From: an uncultured Clostridia bacterium
GTDB taxonomy: Bacteria > Bacillota > Clostridia > Christensenellales > Aristaeellaceae
Length of the DNA stretch: 10,037 nt
Reading direction: 5' to 3'
Assembly: GCA_934643535.1 (NCBI GenBank)
Contig: CAKUCE010000109.1
Span: 1 to 10,037, forward strand
The notes beneath the pieces were generated by a model. It saw nothing but the letters and a program-made list of their open reading frames with translations, was not told the origin of the DNA and ran no database searches. This document shows positions 1-8,000 of this stretch, piece by piece. The position numbers and the translations under genes were made by a program. How positions within the stretch are numbered: the stretch's first letter is position 1; every line of letters starts with the position of its first letter.

Positions 1-1
1 G

Positions 2-838
2 GCCTTTGCCGCTTTCGCAGACGGCGCGCCCGCTTCACAATTCGGTTTTTCCGGCTGGCCCTACCGTCAGGAAACGAATTGCGCACCCCGGCAGACCGAA
101 TGTCCTGCCACGGCCGAACCGGTTGTCACCCCGTCGCCTGCCGCGACACCCACCGCAGCTCCGACGGTTCAGCCGCCGGTTCTTCCTTCCGAACCGACCC
201 GCTGCCCGGTTCAGGAACCCGTGACTACGCCGCAGCCAGCTCCTACCGCGGAGCCGACTCAGGAGCCTGTTGTTCCGCCGGTCCAAACACCTGAAGCGAC
301 CGCTTCCCCTGTGGAAACGCCTGCCGCAACTTCTGTTCCTGCGCAGAAGCCTGCGCAGCAACCTTCTCCTACCGCGGCGAATACGCCGGAACCCACGAAA
401 AATCCAGTGATTGCAACGCCCTCTCCTTCCACGGGCATTGATTATACTACGGGTTCCATCACTGCGCAAGAGGAAAATGCATTTCTTTTGCTGAATCAGG
501 ATCGAGCGGCCAACGGCCGTTCCGCGCTTACGCTGGATCCGGCCCTCTGCGCGCTGGCCCGGCTGAAGAGCTGCGACATGAACGAGAACCACTATTTCGC
601 TCACACCTCCCCCACGCTGGGCAACGCGGCAGAGATGCTTCGGAGCCACGGCTATGCCTTCGCCTCCGTGGGCGAAAACATCGCCCATCACGCGAGCGTG
701 GCCAAGGCGCAGGCTGCGTTCATGTCCAGCACCGGTCACCGCACCAACATTCTGGGCAGTCAGTGGACGAAGGTCGGTATCGGCGTATGCACCGACAGTC
801 AGGGATATGTCTACGTCACCCAGCTTTTTGTACGCTGA
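2..838 (+). CDS. Secreted CAP/SCP-domain (YkwD-like) protein, 5'-truncated by window edge
   Basis: The frame is open from the first bases of the window to a TGA at 836-838, giving 278 visible residues; the true start and most of any signal peptide lie to the left. GTG221 and TTG6 are not believable starts, because the same frame already reads sensibly upstream of 221 and TTG6 is in another frame. The first residues (AFAAFADGAPASQ) could be the end of a signal peptide, but this cannot be proven here. From about nt 110 to 430 the protein is a low-complexity spacer rich in Pro, Thr, Ala, Glu and Val, typical of wall-spanning linkers. The CAP domain fills about nt 460-835 and shows HYFAHTSP (590-613), GENIA (671-685), GHRTNIL (734-754) and a final YVTQLF strand. 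The His and Glu residues of the CAP cavity are therefore present. Bacterial CAP proteins of this type are extracellular or wall-associated and their biochemical role is mostly unknown. A terminator follows 15 bases after the stop. Confidence 0.9.
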   Translation, partial: AFAAFADGAPASQFGFSGWPYRQETNCAPRQTECPATAEPVVTPSPAATPTAAPTVQPPVLPSEPTRCPVQEPVTTPQPAPTAEPTQEPVVPPVQTPEATASPVETPAATSVPAQKPAQQPSPTAANTPEPTKNPVIATPSPSTGIDYTTGSITAQEENAFLLLNQDRAANGRSALTLDPALCALARLKSCDMNENHYFAHTSPTLGNAAEMLRSHGYAFASVGENIAHHASVAKAQAAFMSSTGHRTNILGSQWTKVGIGVCTDSQGYVYVTQLFVR

Positions 839-853
839 AGCCCGGTCCCTATG

Positions 854-884
854 AAAAGAGGCAGGAAAAATCCTGCCTCTTTTT
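854..884. terminator. Symmetric (bidirectional) intrinsic terminator between convergent genes
   Basis: A perfect 13-bp inverted repeat, AAAAGAGGCAGGA (854-866) and TCCTGCCTCTTTT (871-883), encloses an AAAA loop, and a further T follows at 884. Because the left arm begins with AAAA, the hairpin ends in a T-run when read on either strand. It lies 15 bases after the CAP gene stop (+) and 4 bases after the stop of the small minus-strand ORF, so it can serve both transcription units. Confidence 0.92.
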
Positions 885-888
885 GCAT

Positions 889-1209
889 TTACCACCGGGG
901 AAACCGTCCCGGCCTCCGGTTCGGCCAGCCGGTTTCCGTCCGCCGGCGGAGATAGGGCTCTGCGCCGATGCCGACGGCCCGAAGTACGCTTCGGCCCGCC
1001 ATGCTGCCCCGCGGACGGACGTAAACGCTCAGCGCCGTCCGGCTGTTTTCCTCCGCCTCCACCGGGCGGAAGGGGTCCTCCGTGGGACGTACATGCTGGT
1101 ATCCGTCGGAATAGACCGGCTCCGCCGCCTTCATTCGGGGCAGGGCCGGAAGAAGCACAGCCTCGCTGGTTTGCAGAGCGGGGCGTTTCCAAAGGGAACG
1201 CTGGATCAT
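889..1209 (-). CDS. Orphan 106-residue protein downstream of a GNAT acetyltransferase
   Basis: I do not recognise the family. ATG at 1209 is chosen over the in-frame ATGs at 1239 and 1230 because an AGGAGGG Shine-Dalgarno sequence (1215-1221, minus strand) sits 5 bases upstream of it. The protein (MIQRSLWKRP...RPGRFPRW, TAA stop at 889-891) is Arg- and Pro-rich, especially in its last 30 residues. It has no hydrophobic segment, signal peptide or Cys/His metal-site pattern that I can see. Codons mostly end in G or C, as in the neighbouring genes. It starts 54 bases after the acetyltransferase stop, in the same reading frame, and its stop abuts the shared terminator, so co-transcription is likely. 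The coding call rests mainly on the ribosome binding site and the operon position. A long plus-strand frame overlaps it and the acetyltransferase gene, but looks like an antisense shadow of GC-rich coding DNA. Confidence 0.5.
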   Translation of the reverse strand: MIQRSLWKRPALQTSEAVLLPALPRMKAAEPVYSDGYQHVRPTEDPFRPVEAEENSRTALSVYVRPRGSMAGRSVLRAVGIGAEPYLRRRTETGWPNRRPGRFPRW

Positions 1210-1214
1210 GCAAA

Positions 1215-1221
1215 CCCTCCT
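1215..1221 (-). promoter_or_regulatory. Strong Shine-Dalgarno deciding the start of the orphan ORF
   Basis: Read on the minus strand the sequence is AGGAGGG-TTTGC-ATG, with a 5-base spacer to the ATG at 1209. It is the best ribosome binding site in the window and argues for independent translation of the small protein after the acetyltransferase stop. Confidence 0.7.
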
Positions 1222-1263
1222 TTCCTTCATGCCTTCCATGCTGGTTTGGGAAGCTGCTTCATC

Positions 1264-1803
1264 CTATTCATTTCGGGCGGAAACGTGTGCGGCCAGCCAT
1301 TCCTCCCGGGTGACGGCGTACACCCGGGTAAAGGTGTTCCCATCATCCGGGTAGGTTTCCACCAGATGCATGCCGTTCTTTTGAGCCACGCCGCAGGAGG
1401 CGCGGTTGTCATATTTCATATAAGAACAAACCCCGGGGAGCTTCCGTTCCTCAAAGGCGTACCGCATGCATCTCTGAGCAGCCTCGGAGGCATAACCCCG
1501 GCGCTGATACTCCCTCTTGATATGATAGCCGATCTCCGGCAGCATCCGTCCATGAATGCACTGCATGGTCATGCCGCAGTCGCCGATAAAGCGGTTTTCT
1601 TCCTTCAGGATCACCGCCCACAGGCCAAAGCCGTAGGTCTGATAGTTTTCCAGATTCCACTGGAGCCACTGCCGCACCTTTTCTTCATCGAAGGGCGCGG
1701 GATAGTACCGCATGGTTTCCGCATCCGAAAGGATCTCATACCATGCCGTGAAATCGTCGTTTGTCAGTTCCCGTAAAACCAGCCTTTCCGTTTCCAACCG
1801 CAT
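1264..1803 (-). CDS. GNAT-family N-acetyltransferase, RimJ/RimL type
   Basis: This 179-residue protein has the full length and layout of the RimJ/RimL-like (Acetyltransf_3) GNAT family, which moves an acetyl group from acetyl-CoA to an amine. It opens with the typical ETERLVLREL strand (residues 4-13). It then has EIGYHIKREYQRRGYASEAA (90-109), in which QRRGYA (100-105) is the pyrophosphate-binding Q/R-x-x-G-x-G/A motif of acetyl-CoA binding. DNRASCGVAQKNGM (132-145) is the usual N-x-x-S...K-x-G-M segment near the C-terminus. The substrate cannot be read from sequence: ribosomal protein N-termini, a small amine or an antibiotic are all possible within the family. ATG1803 is preceded by AAAAAGGAT, with AGGA 9 bases from the start. 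The stop is TAG. The gene is divergent from the glucan synthase gene and is followed in the same direction by the orphan ORF. Confidence 0.93.
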   Translation of the reverse strand: MRLETERLVLRELTNDDFTAWYEILSDAETMRYYPAPFDEEKVRQWLQWNLENYQTYGFGLWAVILKEENRFIGDCGMTMQCIHGRMLPEIGYHIKREYQRRGYASEAAQRCMRYAFEERKLPGVCSYMKYDNRASCGVAQKNGMHLVETYPDDGNTFTRVYAVTREEWLAAHVSARNE

Positions 1804-1885
1804 AATGCCACATCCTTTTTGATGAATGAAAACAAAAACAGAGCCTGTTCAAAGGCCATGTTTCCGTGCCGGTGAAGATGAAATT

Positions 1886-1908
1886 AAGCGTGCGACGCTT
1901 CTCGAAGC
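1886..1908. repeat. Overlapping short palindromes, possible operator
   Basis: AAGCGT-GCG-ACGCTT (1886-1900) is a perfect 6-bp inverted repeat. It overlaps a second one, GCTTC-TC-GAAGC (1897-1908). The two share the GCTT arm, so they could form alternative hairpins or a regulator site. The position, 165-187 bases before the synthase start and 83 bases or more from the acetyltransferase start, suits a control element. The function is inferred from position only; short palindromes also arise by chance. Confidence 0.3.
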
Positions 1909-2057
1909 TATGTTCATTGTAGGCCGCTCCGCTCCTTTTGTCAATGGCGCGGCTGGGATTTGTTCACATGGAAATACGTCTGCCGGAGCAGAATACAGAC
2001 GGCATGCTTCCGCTTTCCAGCGGTCGCGCTTTTTGCTCCATTGGAACCATAGCGGCA

Positions 2058-2063
2058 GGGAGG
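2058..2063 (+). promoter_or_regulatory. Shine-Dalgarno deciding the glucan synthase start
   Basis: GGGAGG lies 9 bases before ATG2073. The in-frame upstream candidates (TTG1938, ATG1944, ATG1968, ATG2001) have no comparable site. ATG2073 also places a hydrophobic segment right at the N-terminus, which makes biological sense. Confidence 0.7.
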
Positions 2064-2072
2064 TTTTGGAAA

Positions 2073-5000
2073 ATGCAATGGTGGATCGCCGCGGCGGGCC
2101 TTGCGCTGCTTTTTCTGTTCTTTCTCAGCACACGGAAAAAAACGCCCCTTCCCCGGCGGGAAGACCTGTCGGAAGACACGCTCTCTTCCCGGATGAAGGC
2201 GCTGGCCGGTCAGGAGCCGCGCCGCAGGCCCGCACGGCTTATGCCGTCCGTTTTCGCTCTCCGAAGGCTGGAAAAGGACGTTCGCTTTCTGGACGGTCTG
2301 CCGGAGGAAGCACTGGTGCCGGCATCCCGCCGTCTCTGTGACAACGGTCGTTACCTGCAGGAGGAAGCGGCGTCTCTTCGTCTGGCGCTGGGGCGCGTCC
2401 GGCTGACGGCCTTTCCGGGCGGAGAAAGCCGGATCGCCTGCTTCGCCCGTGAATTTCTGGCCCATACGGCTGGGGAACTGCGTATTTCCAGTCTGACGGA
2501 AGCACTGACCGCCTGGCAGGAGGTTCAGCCTTTCGGCGAGGAGGAGCTGGCCCTTCTGCCTCAGGCGCTTCGCGGAGCCCTTCTCCTTTTGCTCGGCGAA
2601 CTGGCCCGTTCTTGCGTCCGGGAGCAGGCCGCGCGCCGTCAGGCCGACCGACTGTGCCGTCTTTTGGAAAAAGGCCAGGAACGCCGCGCCATGGCGCTGT
2701 TCCGCCGCTGCAGCCAAAACGGCTCCTTTCTGGAAAGACTGGTAGCCCGCTGGCGGCAGGGTGGATTTGACGAACAGCTTCTCTGGCTGGAAAAACTGCT
2801 GGATACTCAGGGCCGTTCTGCCGAAGAGGAGGCCGGGCGGGAGCATCTGCGGCAGGTGGACGAGGCCCGCTGGGCCGAAAACGCCGTCGCCGCCCTTCAC
2901 GCCGTGGAACGTGCGTCCTGGAGCCGTCTCGTGGAAGAATGGAGCGAACTGCACCGGCTGCTTTGCGAGGATGACATTTATCCCCGGATGGATGCGGAGA
3001 GCCGGGCGTATTACCGGAGGCTGGCGGCCCGGATCAGCCGGGACGCGGCCGTTTCCCCGCGAGCGGTCTGCGACGCCGCGCTGGCGCTGGCTTCCGCCTC
3101 CGAAGCTTCGCCGCTTTCCCATGTGGGCTATTATCTGGCGGACGACGGTTTGGCGGAATTGATCGCCCGGCTGTGCCCGGAACGGCGTTTTCTCCCGTTC
3201 CGGCTGTTTTTCCGGCTGCACGGAGCCGGCTTCTTTGGAACCTTATCGGGGCTTTTTTTCGTTTTTCTGCTGGCGATCGCAGGACTTCTCCGGCTGTCCG
3301 GCTGGCTGTGGCTGCCCTTTGCCCTGACCTTCTGGCTGACGGGGCGGCAGTTTTTCTTCCGGCTCTATCGGCGCAGGGCAGAGCCGCGAATGATCCCCCG
3401 AATGCAGGTAGAACGGCTGGACGACAGCCAGCGCACGCTGGTGGTCTGCCCCACGCTGCTGCTCCATCCGGCCCACGCACTTTCCATGGTGAAGGAACTT
3501 TCCATCCTTCATTGCGCCAATCCCGACCCCAATCTGCACTTTCTGCTGCTGGGGGATTTTCGGGACAGTCTGACCGGTTCCATGAGCGACGACGGCGAGA
3601 TCGTTTCCACCGCCGCGGAGGCCGTTCAGGCGCTCCGGGAAAGCACGGGGCACGATTTTTTCTATCTGCAGAGGGAACGGGTCTACCACGCGCCCGATCA
3701 TCTGCACATGAGCCGGGAGCGCAAGCGCGGCGGTCTGGACACCCTGCTGAAGCTGATCCAGGGCGAGCCTGTTGAAGACCGTTTTGCCTACGCCTCCCTG
3801 CCGCCGGAAGCGCTGAAGGGCCGGTACCGCTATGTCATTACGCTGGATAGCGATACCTTTCTGCCGCCGGGAGCGGCCCTGCGGATGGTGGGAGCCATGC
3901 TCCATCCATTACAGCGCCGCTGCGTCGGGCCGAACGGCTGGCGGGGTGTGAGCGTTCTTCAGCCCCGGATGGAGGTGGCGGCGGACACAGTGGAAAGCCG
4001 TCTTTCCCTGCTGCTGGGCGGCCCGGGCGGCGCCGATCCCTATAATGCCCTGACGGCGGAATTTTTCAGTGGAGCGCTGAACAGCGGCTCTTTTCAGGGC
4101 AAGGGGATTCTGGATCCCGCTCCGTTTCTGCGTGCCACGGAGGGAAAGCTCATCCCCGGCGCCGTTCTGAGCCACGACCTGCTGGAAGGCCAGTTGGCGG
4201 GCTGTGCCTATGCTTCCGATATTACGCTTTATGAAAGCCACCCGCAAACTCTGCATGGCTTTCTCACCCGACTGCATCGGTGGACGCGGGGCGACTGGCA
4301 GCTTCTCCCCTATGTGCTCCCGGTATTTCCACCGGGCCGCTGCGCACCCCGCAAGGCCCTGAACGGCCTCAGCCGCTGGAAGCTCCTTCTGAATCTGCTG
4401 CGCTCTCTGGAAAATACCCTGCGGGTGCTGCTGCTGTTCTGTCTGGCGGCGCAGGGAAACGCCGGACTGTTCTGGGCGTTGCTGCTGATTCCGGACCTGC
4501 CGGGGCTGTTTCCTCTGACCGGCGTTTCTCTGGCTTCCTTTCTGACCCGGCTGACCGTGCTGCCGCTGAACGCCGCCATGGAGTTGGACGCCATCAGCCG
4601 GACGCTGTACCGTCTGTTCATCTCCCGGCGGGGGCTGCTTCAGTGGACTACCGCCGCCCAGCTCCAAAAGCCATCTGCCAGGCCGCCCATGCTCTATTTT
4701 ACCCTGAGCATGACGGCGGCGGGCGGAATGGCGGCGTTTTCCATTTTTCTGCACGGCTTCTTCGTGCCCGGGCTGATCGCGGCTCTTTGCTGGGCGGCGC
4801 TGCCCTTTCTGCTGTTTGCGCTGGAAGCGCCCAGAGCTTCCGCGCCCCGGCCCACGGAATACATGCGGGAGGTACTGAACCGGCTGGCGGCGGGCACCAT
4901 GCTGTACTTCGAAACCGCCGTCACCGGGGAAGACCACGCTCTGCCCGCCGATAATGTGCAGATCGAACCCAACAAGGGCATTTCTCACCGCACTTCGCCC

Positions 5001-8000
5001 ACCAACATCGGGCTGTATCTGGTTTCCCTGCTGGCGGCGGAAAAGCTGCGGCTGCTTCCGGCGTTGGAAGCGGCCCGGCGGATCGATGAGACGCTCTCCG
5101 TTCTGGAATCGCTGCCCAAATGGGAAGGCCATCTGTACAACTGGTATGACACGCGAACGCTGGAACCCCTGCCGCCCCGGTTCGTTTCCTCGGTGGACAG
5201 CGGCAATCTGGCGGTCTGCCTGACCACCTGCGCGCAAGGGTTGCGGGTGCTGCTGCCCGCGCTGCCGGAGCGTCTTCACGACCTTCCTGCCCGGGCGGAC
5301 GCGCTGGCCGAAGGGATGAACTTCGCCCCGCTGTTCGACGGCGATGCGGAGCTTTTCTGGATCGGCCTTCATCCTGATCAACCGAACGAGAACCGCGTTC
5401 ATTACGACCTGCTGGCCAGTGAATCGCGGCTGCTCAGCTTTTATGCCGTCATGACCGGGCAAGTTCCCGTGCGGCACTGGTACAGGCTGGGCCGTCCCCG
5501 CGTGCGCGTCCGCCGGGGGCAAAGCCTGCTTTCCTATAACGGCTCCATGTTCGAATACATGATGCCCCTTCTGTTCCATCCGCCCCTTCAGGGCACGCTG
5601 CTGAACAACGCCCTGAAGGCCGCCCTGCGGGAACAGCAGGCTCACCGGTTTTTAGGGGTTTACGGGATCAGTGAAAGCGGCTACCACGCCTTTGATCCGG
5701 AGCTTTATTACCAATACAGGGCGTTCGGCCTTCCTTCGCTGGCTCTGCGTTCCGATCCTTCCACCGGCGTCATTGCGCCCTACGCTTCCATTCTGGCCCT
5801 GCCGCTGGATCTGCGGCGCGGCTTTCAAAATCTGCTGAAGCTGGAAACCATGGGTATGGAAGGCCCCATGGGTTTCTTCGAGGCGGCTGATTTTTCCCAA
5901 AAGCAGAGCCGCGGCGGTTTTCAGATCGTCCGCAGCCATATGAGCCACCATCAGGGGATGATCCTCATCACCCTGTGCAATCTGCTGTGCGATCAGTATA
6001 TCGCCCGTCTGTTCAGCGACTTGCCCAGGGCGCGGGCCTACCGGCTGCTGCTGCAGGAAAAATCCGGCAGGCTCCGGGGGGCGGTTCGCCGGCCTCTGCG
6101 ACGCAGGCAGCCGGAGACAGAGGAGCTTTCCGCCGTTGCCTCCCGGGAGGCTCAAGCCTTATGTTTTCCCATAGACGCGCACGTACTGGGCGGCGCTGGT
6201 TCCACCTGGCTGATCGACGCTCAGGGCGGCGGTTATCTGGCCCGAAACGGTCTGATGCTGACCCGTTTTCACGAGGACTGCACCCTGCCCTCCGGGCCCA
6301 GGCTGTACCTGCGTGATAGCCAAAGCGGCTCTTACCGGGATCTCTGTACGCCGTCCGTCTCCGAAACCATTCGTTTTGAAACGGCACAGGCTTTGTTTGC
6401 CAATGAGATCTTCCAGATCAAAACCACTTTGCGGCTGTTTGTCAATCCGCTGGACGGAGCGTTTCTGCACCATCTCACGCTGGAAAATCAGGAGGATACG
6501 GAGCGCGCGCTGGAAATCGTCAGCTATCTGGAACCGGCCCTTTGTTCTCTGCGGGATGACGAAGCGCATCCGGCCTATCAGAATCTCTTTCTTCAAACCG
6601 AAAAACTGGGACAGACGGGCGTTGCCGCCCGACGTCGTCCCAAAGGCGAAAAAGATGCGCCTCTTCTTCTATGGCACCACCTGTGCGCCGACGTTTCCTT
6701 TGAAACATTCCAGATACAGACCGATCGAACGGCCTTTCTGGGCCGGGGCCGCAGCGTTCGAACGCCGCGGGCGCTGGAATCGCCCGCATCCGCTTTCAGA
6801 GACACGGCAGGAGACGTGATCGAGCCCTGCCTCAGCCTTCGGGCTGCCTTCATGCTGCCCGCCAGAGGGCGCGTCACGCTGGCTTTTGCCACGCTCTGCC
6901 CCGGCCCAAGGGAAAAGCCCTCCGGATTTCTGGAACGCTACGACCGGCCCGGCAGCGTGCTGCGCCGCTTCGATTTCGCCCTGACCCGCGCAAAAGTGTC
7001 CGCCCGTTATCTGGGGCTGACCGCCGGACAGCAAAACAGCGTTTTCCGTCTGGCGGGCTGTCTCTGCTATACCGGCCAGCCCATGCAGTTTCGCTATTCT
7101 TCTCAAAACGAGCTGCCCCGGAAAAAGCTGCATGGTCTGCGCATCGGCGGCGCTCTGCCCCTTGTGTTGCTGGAATGCACGAGCCGCGCCGCGCTGGATA
7201 CGGCGGACCTGCTTTTGCGTGCCCACGCCCTGTTTCGAATGAACGGGCTGTGGTTTGATCTGGCACTGCTGTGCAGCCCCGTTTCAGAAGAGGCTCCGGC
7301 GCTGCCGCAGGCGCTCAGCGAGCTTTGCCGCAAAAGCCACAGCCACGAGCTGCTGGGAAAGGACGGCGGGCTTCACCTGCTGGAACGGGAGCGGCTGTCC
7401 GAAGAGCAGGTCCGGCTTCTTCGCGCGGCGGCGCGGCTGACGCTTCATTCCGGCGAAGGTTCTCTGGACGAGCAGTTGGAACGAATGAGGTTTTCGCTGC
7501 GCAGGCGGCCCGGTTTCTTCTGTCAGCCGGACGAAGCCAAAACCGCCTTGCCCGCAGGGGAAGAGCTTCGCTTTTTCAACGGGTACGGCGGCTTCACACC
7601 GAACGAAGGGGATTATCAGATCGTACTGGCCCCGGGCAGGCAGACGCCTGCGCCCTGGTGCAATCCGCTCTGCTCTCAATCCTTTGGTACGCTGGCAGGC
7701 GAAAGCGGGCTGATTTTCTCCTACGCGGGCAACAGCCAGCAGGGGCGGCTGACCCGTTGGCCCAACGACAGCGTTTGCCCCCGCGGACAGGAAAATTTCT
7801 TTCTCCGGGATGAAAATCAGGGGCTGATCTGGTCCGCCACCCGCTGGCCGCTGGGGGCGGGGCTTCCCTGCCGCGTCACTCACCGGCCCGGAGAAACGGT
7901 CTACGAGTGCGCCGGGCACGGCGTTCAGTGCCGCCTGAGCTGCTTTACCGATCTGGAAGCGCCCTTCGGCGTGCGCGTGCTGCAGCTTCGCAACGAAAGC

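Larger units (their letters stand above)
1804..2072. other. Divergent intergenic control region
   Basis: These 269 bases separate the leftward acetyltransferase gene from the rightward glucan synthase gene and must hold their promoters. The stretch is visibly less GC-rich than the genes on either side. I found no convincing -35/-10 pair. TTGTCA at 1938-1943 is a fair -35 for the plus strand but has no good -10 at the right distance. TTGAAC on the minus strand (complement of about 1848-1853) has only a poor partner. A short inverted repeat AACAG-AGC-CTGTT lies at 1837-1849; on the minus strand it is followed by a T-rich run, so a weak attenuator ahead of the acetyltransferase is possible. Open frames crossing the area lack ribosome binding sites at their starts. 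Confidence 0.6.

Noticed and set aside
35..1213. A 392-codon minus-strand open frame through the CAP gene, Arg- and Gly-rich
   Set aside because: The low-complexity Arg/Gly/Cys composition is the antisense image of the Pro/Thr-rich spacer. The CAP domain on the other strand has clear family motifs, and the frame runs through the strong terminator.
1264..1266. Amber codon recoding: both the GNAT and synthase genes end in TAG with an open frame beyond
   Set aside because: In GC-rich DNA short open runs after a stop are common. The GNAT is full length at its TAG, the synthase already has its complete C-terminal domain, and there is no sign of a pyrrolysine system in the window.
763..1776. A 337-codon plus-strand open frame opposite the acetyltransferase and orphan genes
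   Set aside because: It overlaps the well-supported minus-strand GNAT gene completely, starts inside the CAP domain gene, has no recognisable domain, and fits the long antisense frames that GC-rich coding DNA produces.
1938..2072. N-terminal extension of the synthase by 45 codons from TTG1938 or an in-frame ATG
   Set aside because: None of these starts has a ribosome binding site as good as GGGAGG before ATG2073, and the extra residues do not resemble the family N-terminus.
1826..2341. A 171-codon plus-strand frame crossing the intergenic region into the synthase gene
   Set aside because: There is no ribosome binding site before its ATG, more than half overlaps the synthase in another frame, and no domain is recognisable.
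3909..5645. A 578-codon minus-strand frame inside the synthase gene, Gln- and Arg-rich
   Set aside because: It lies opposite the catalytic core of the synthase, where conserved motifs prove the plus-strand frame; the composition is typical of an antisense shadow.
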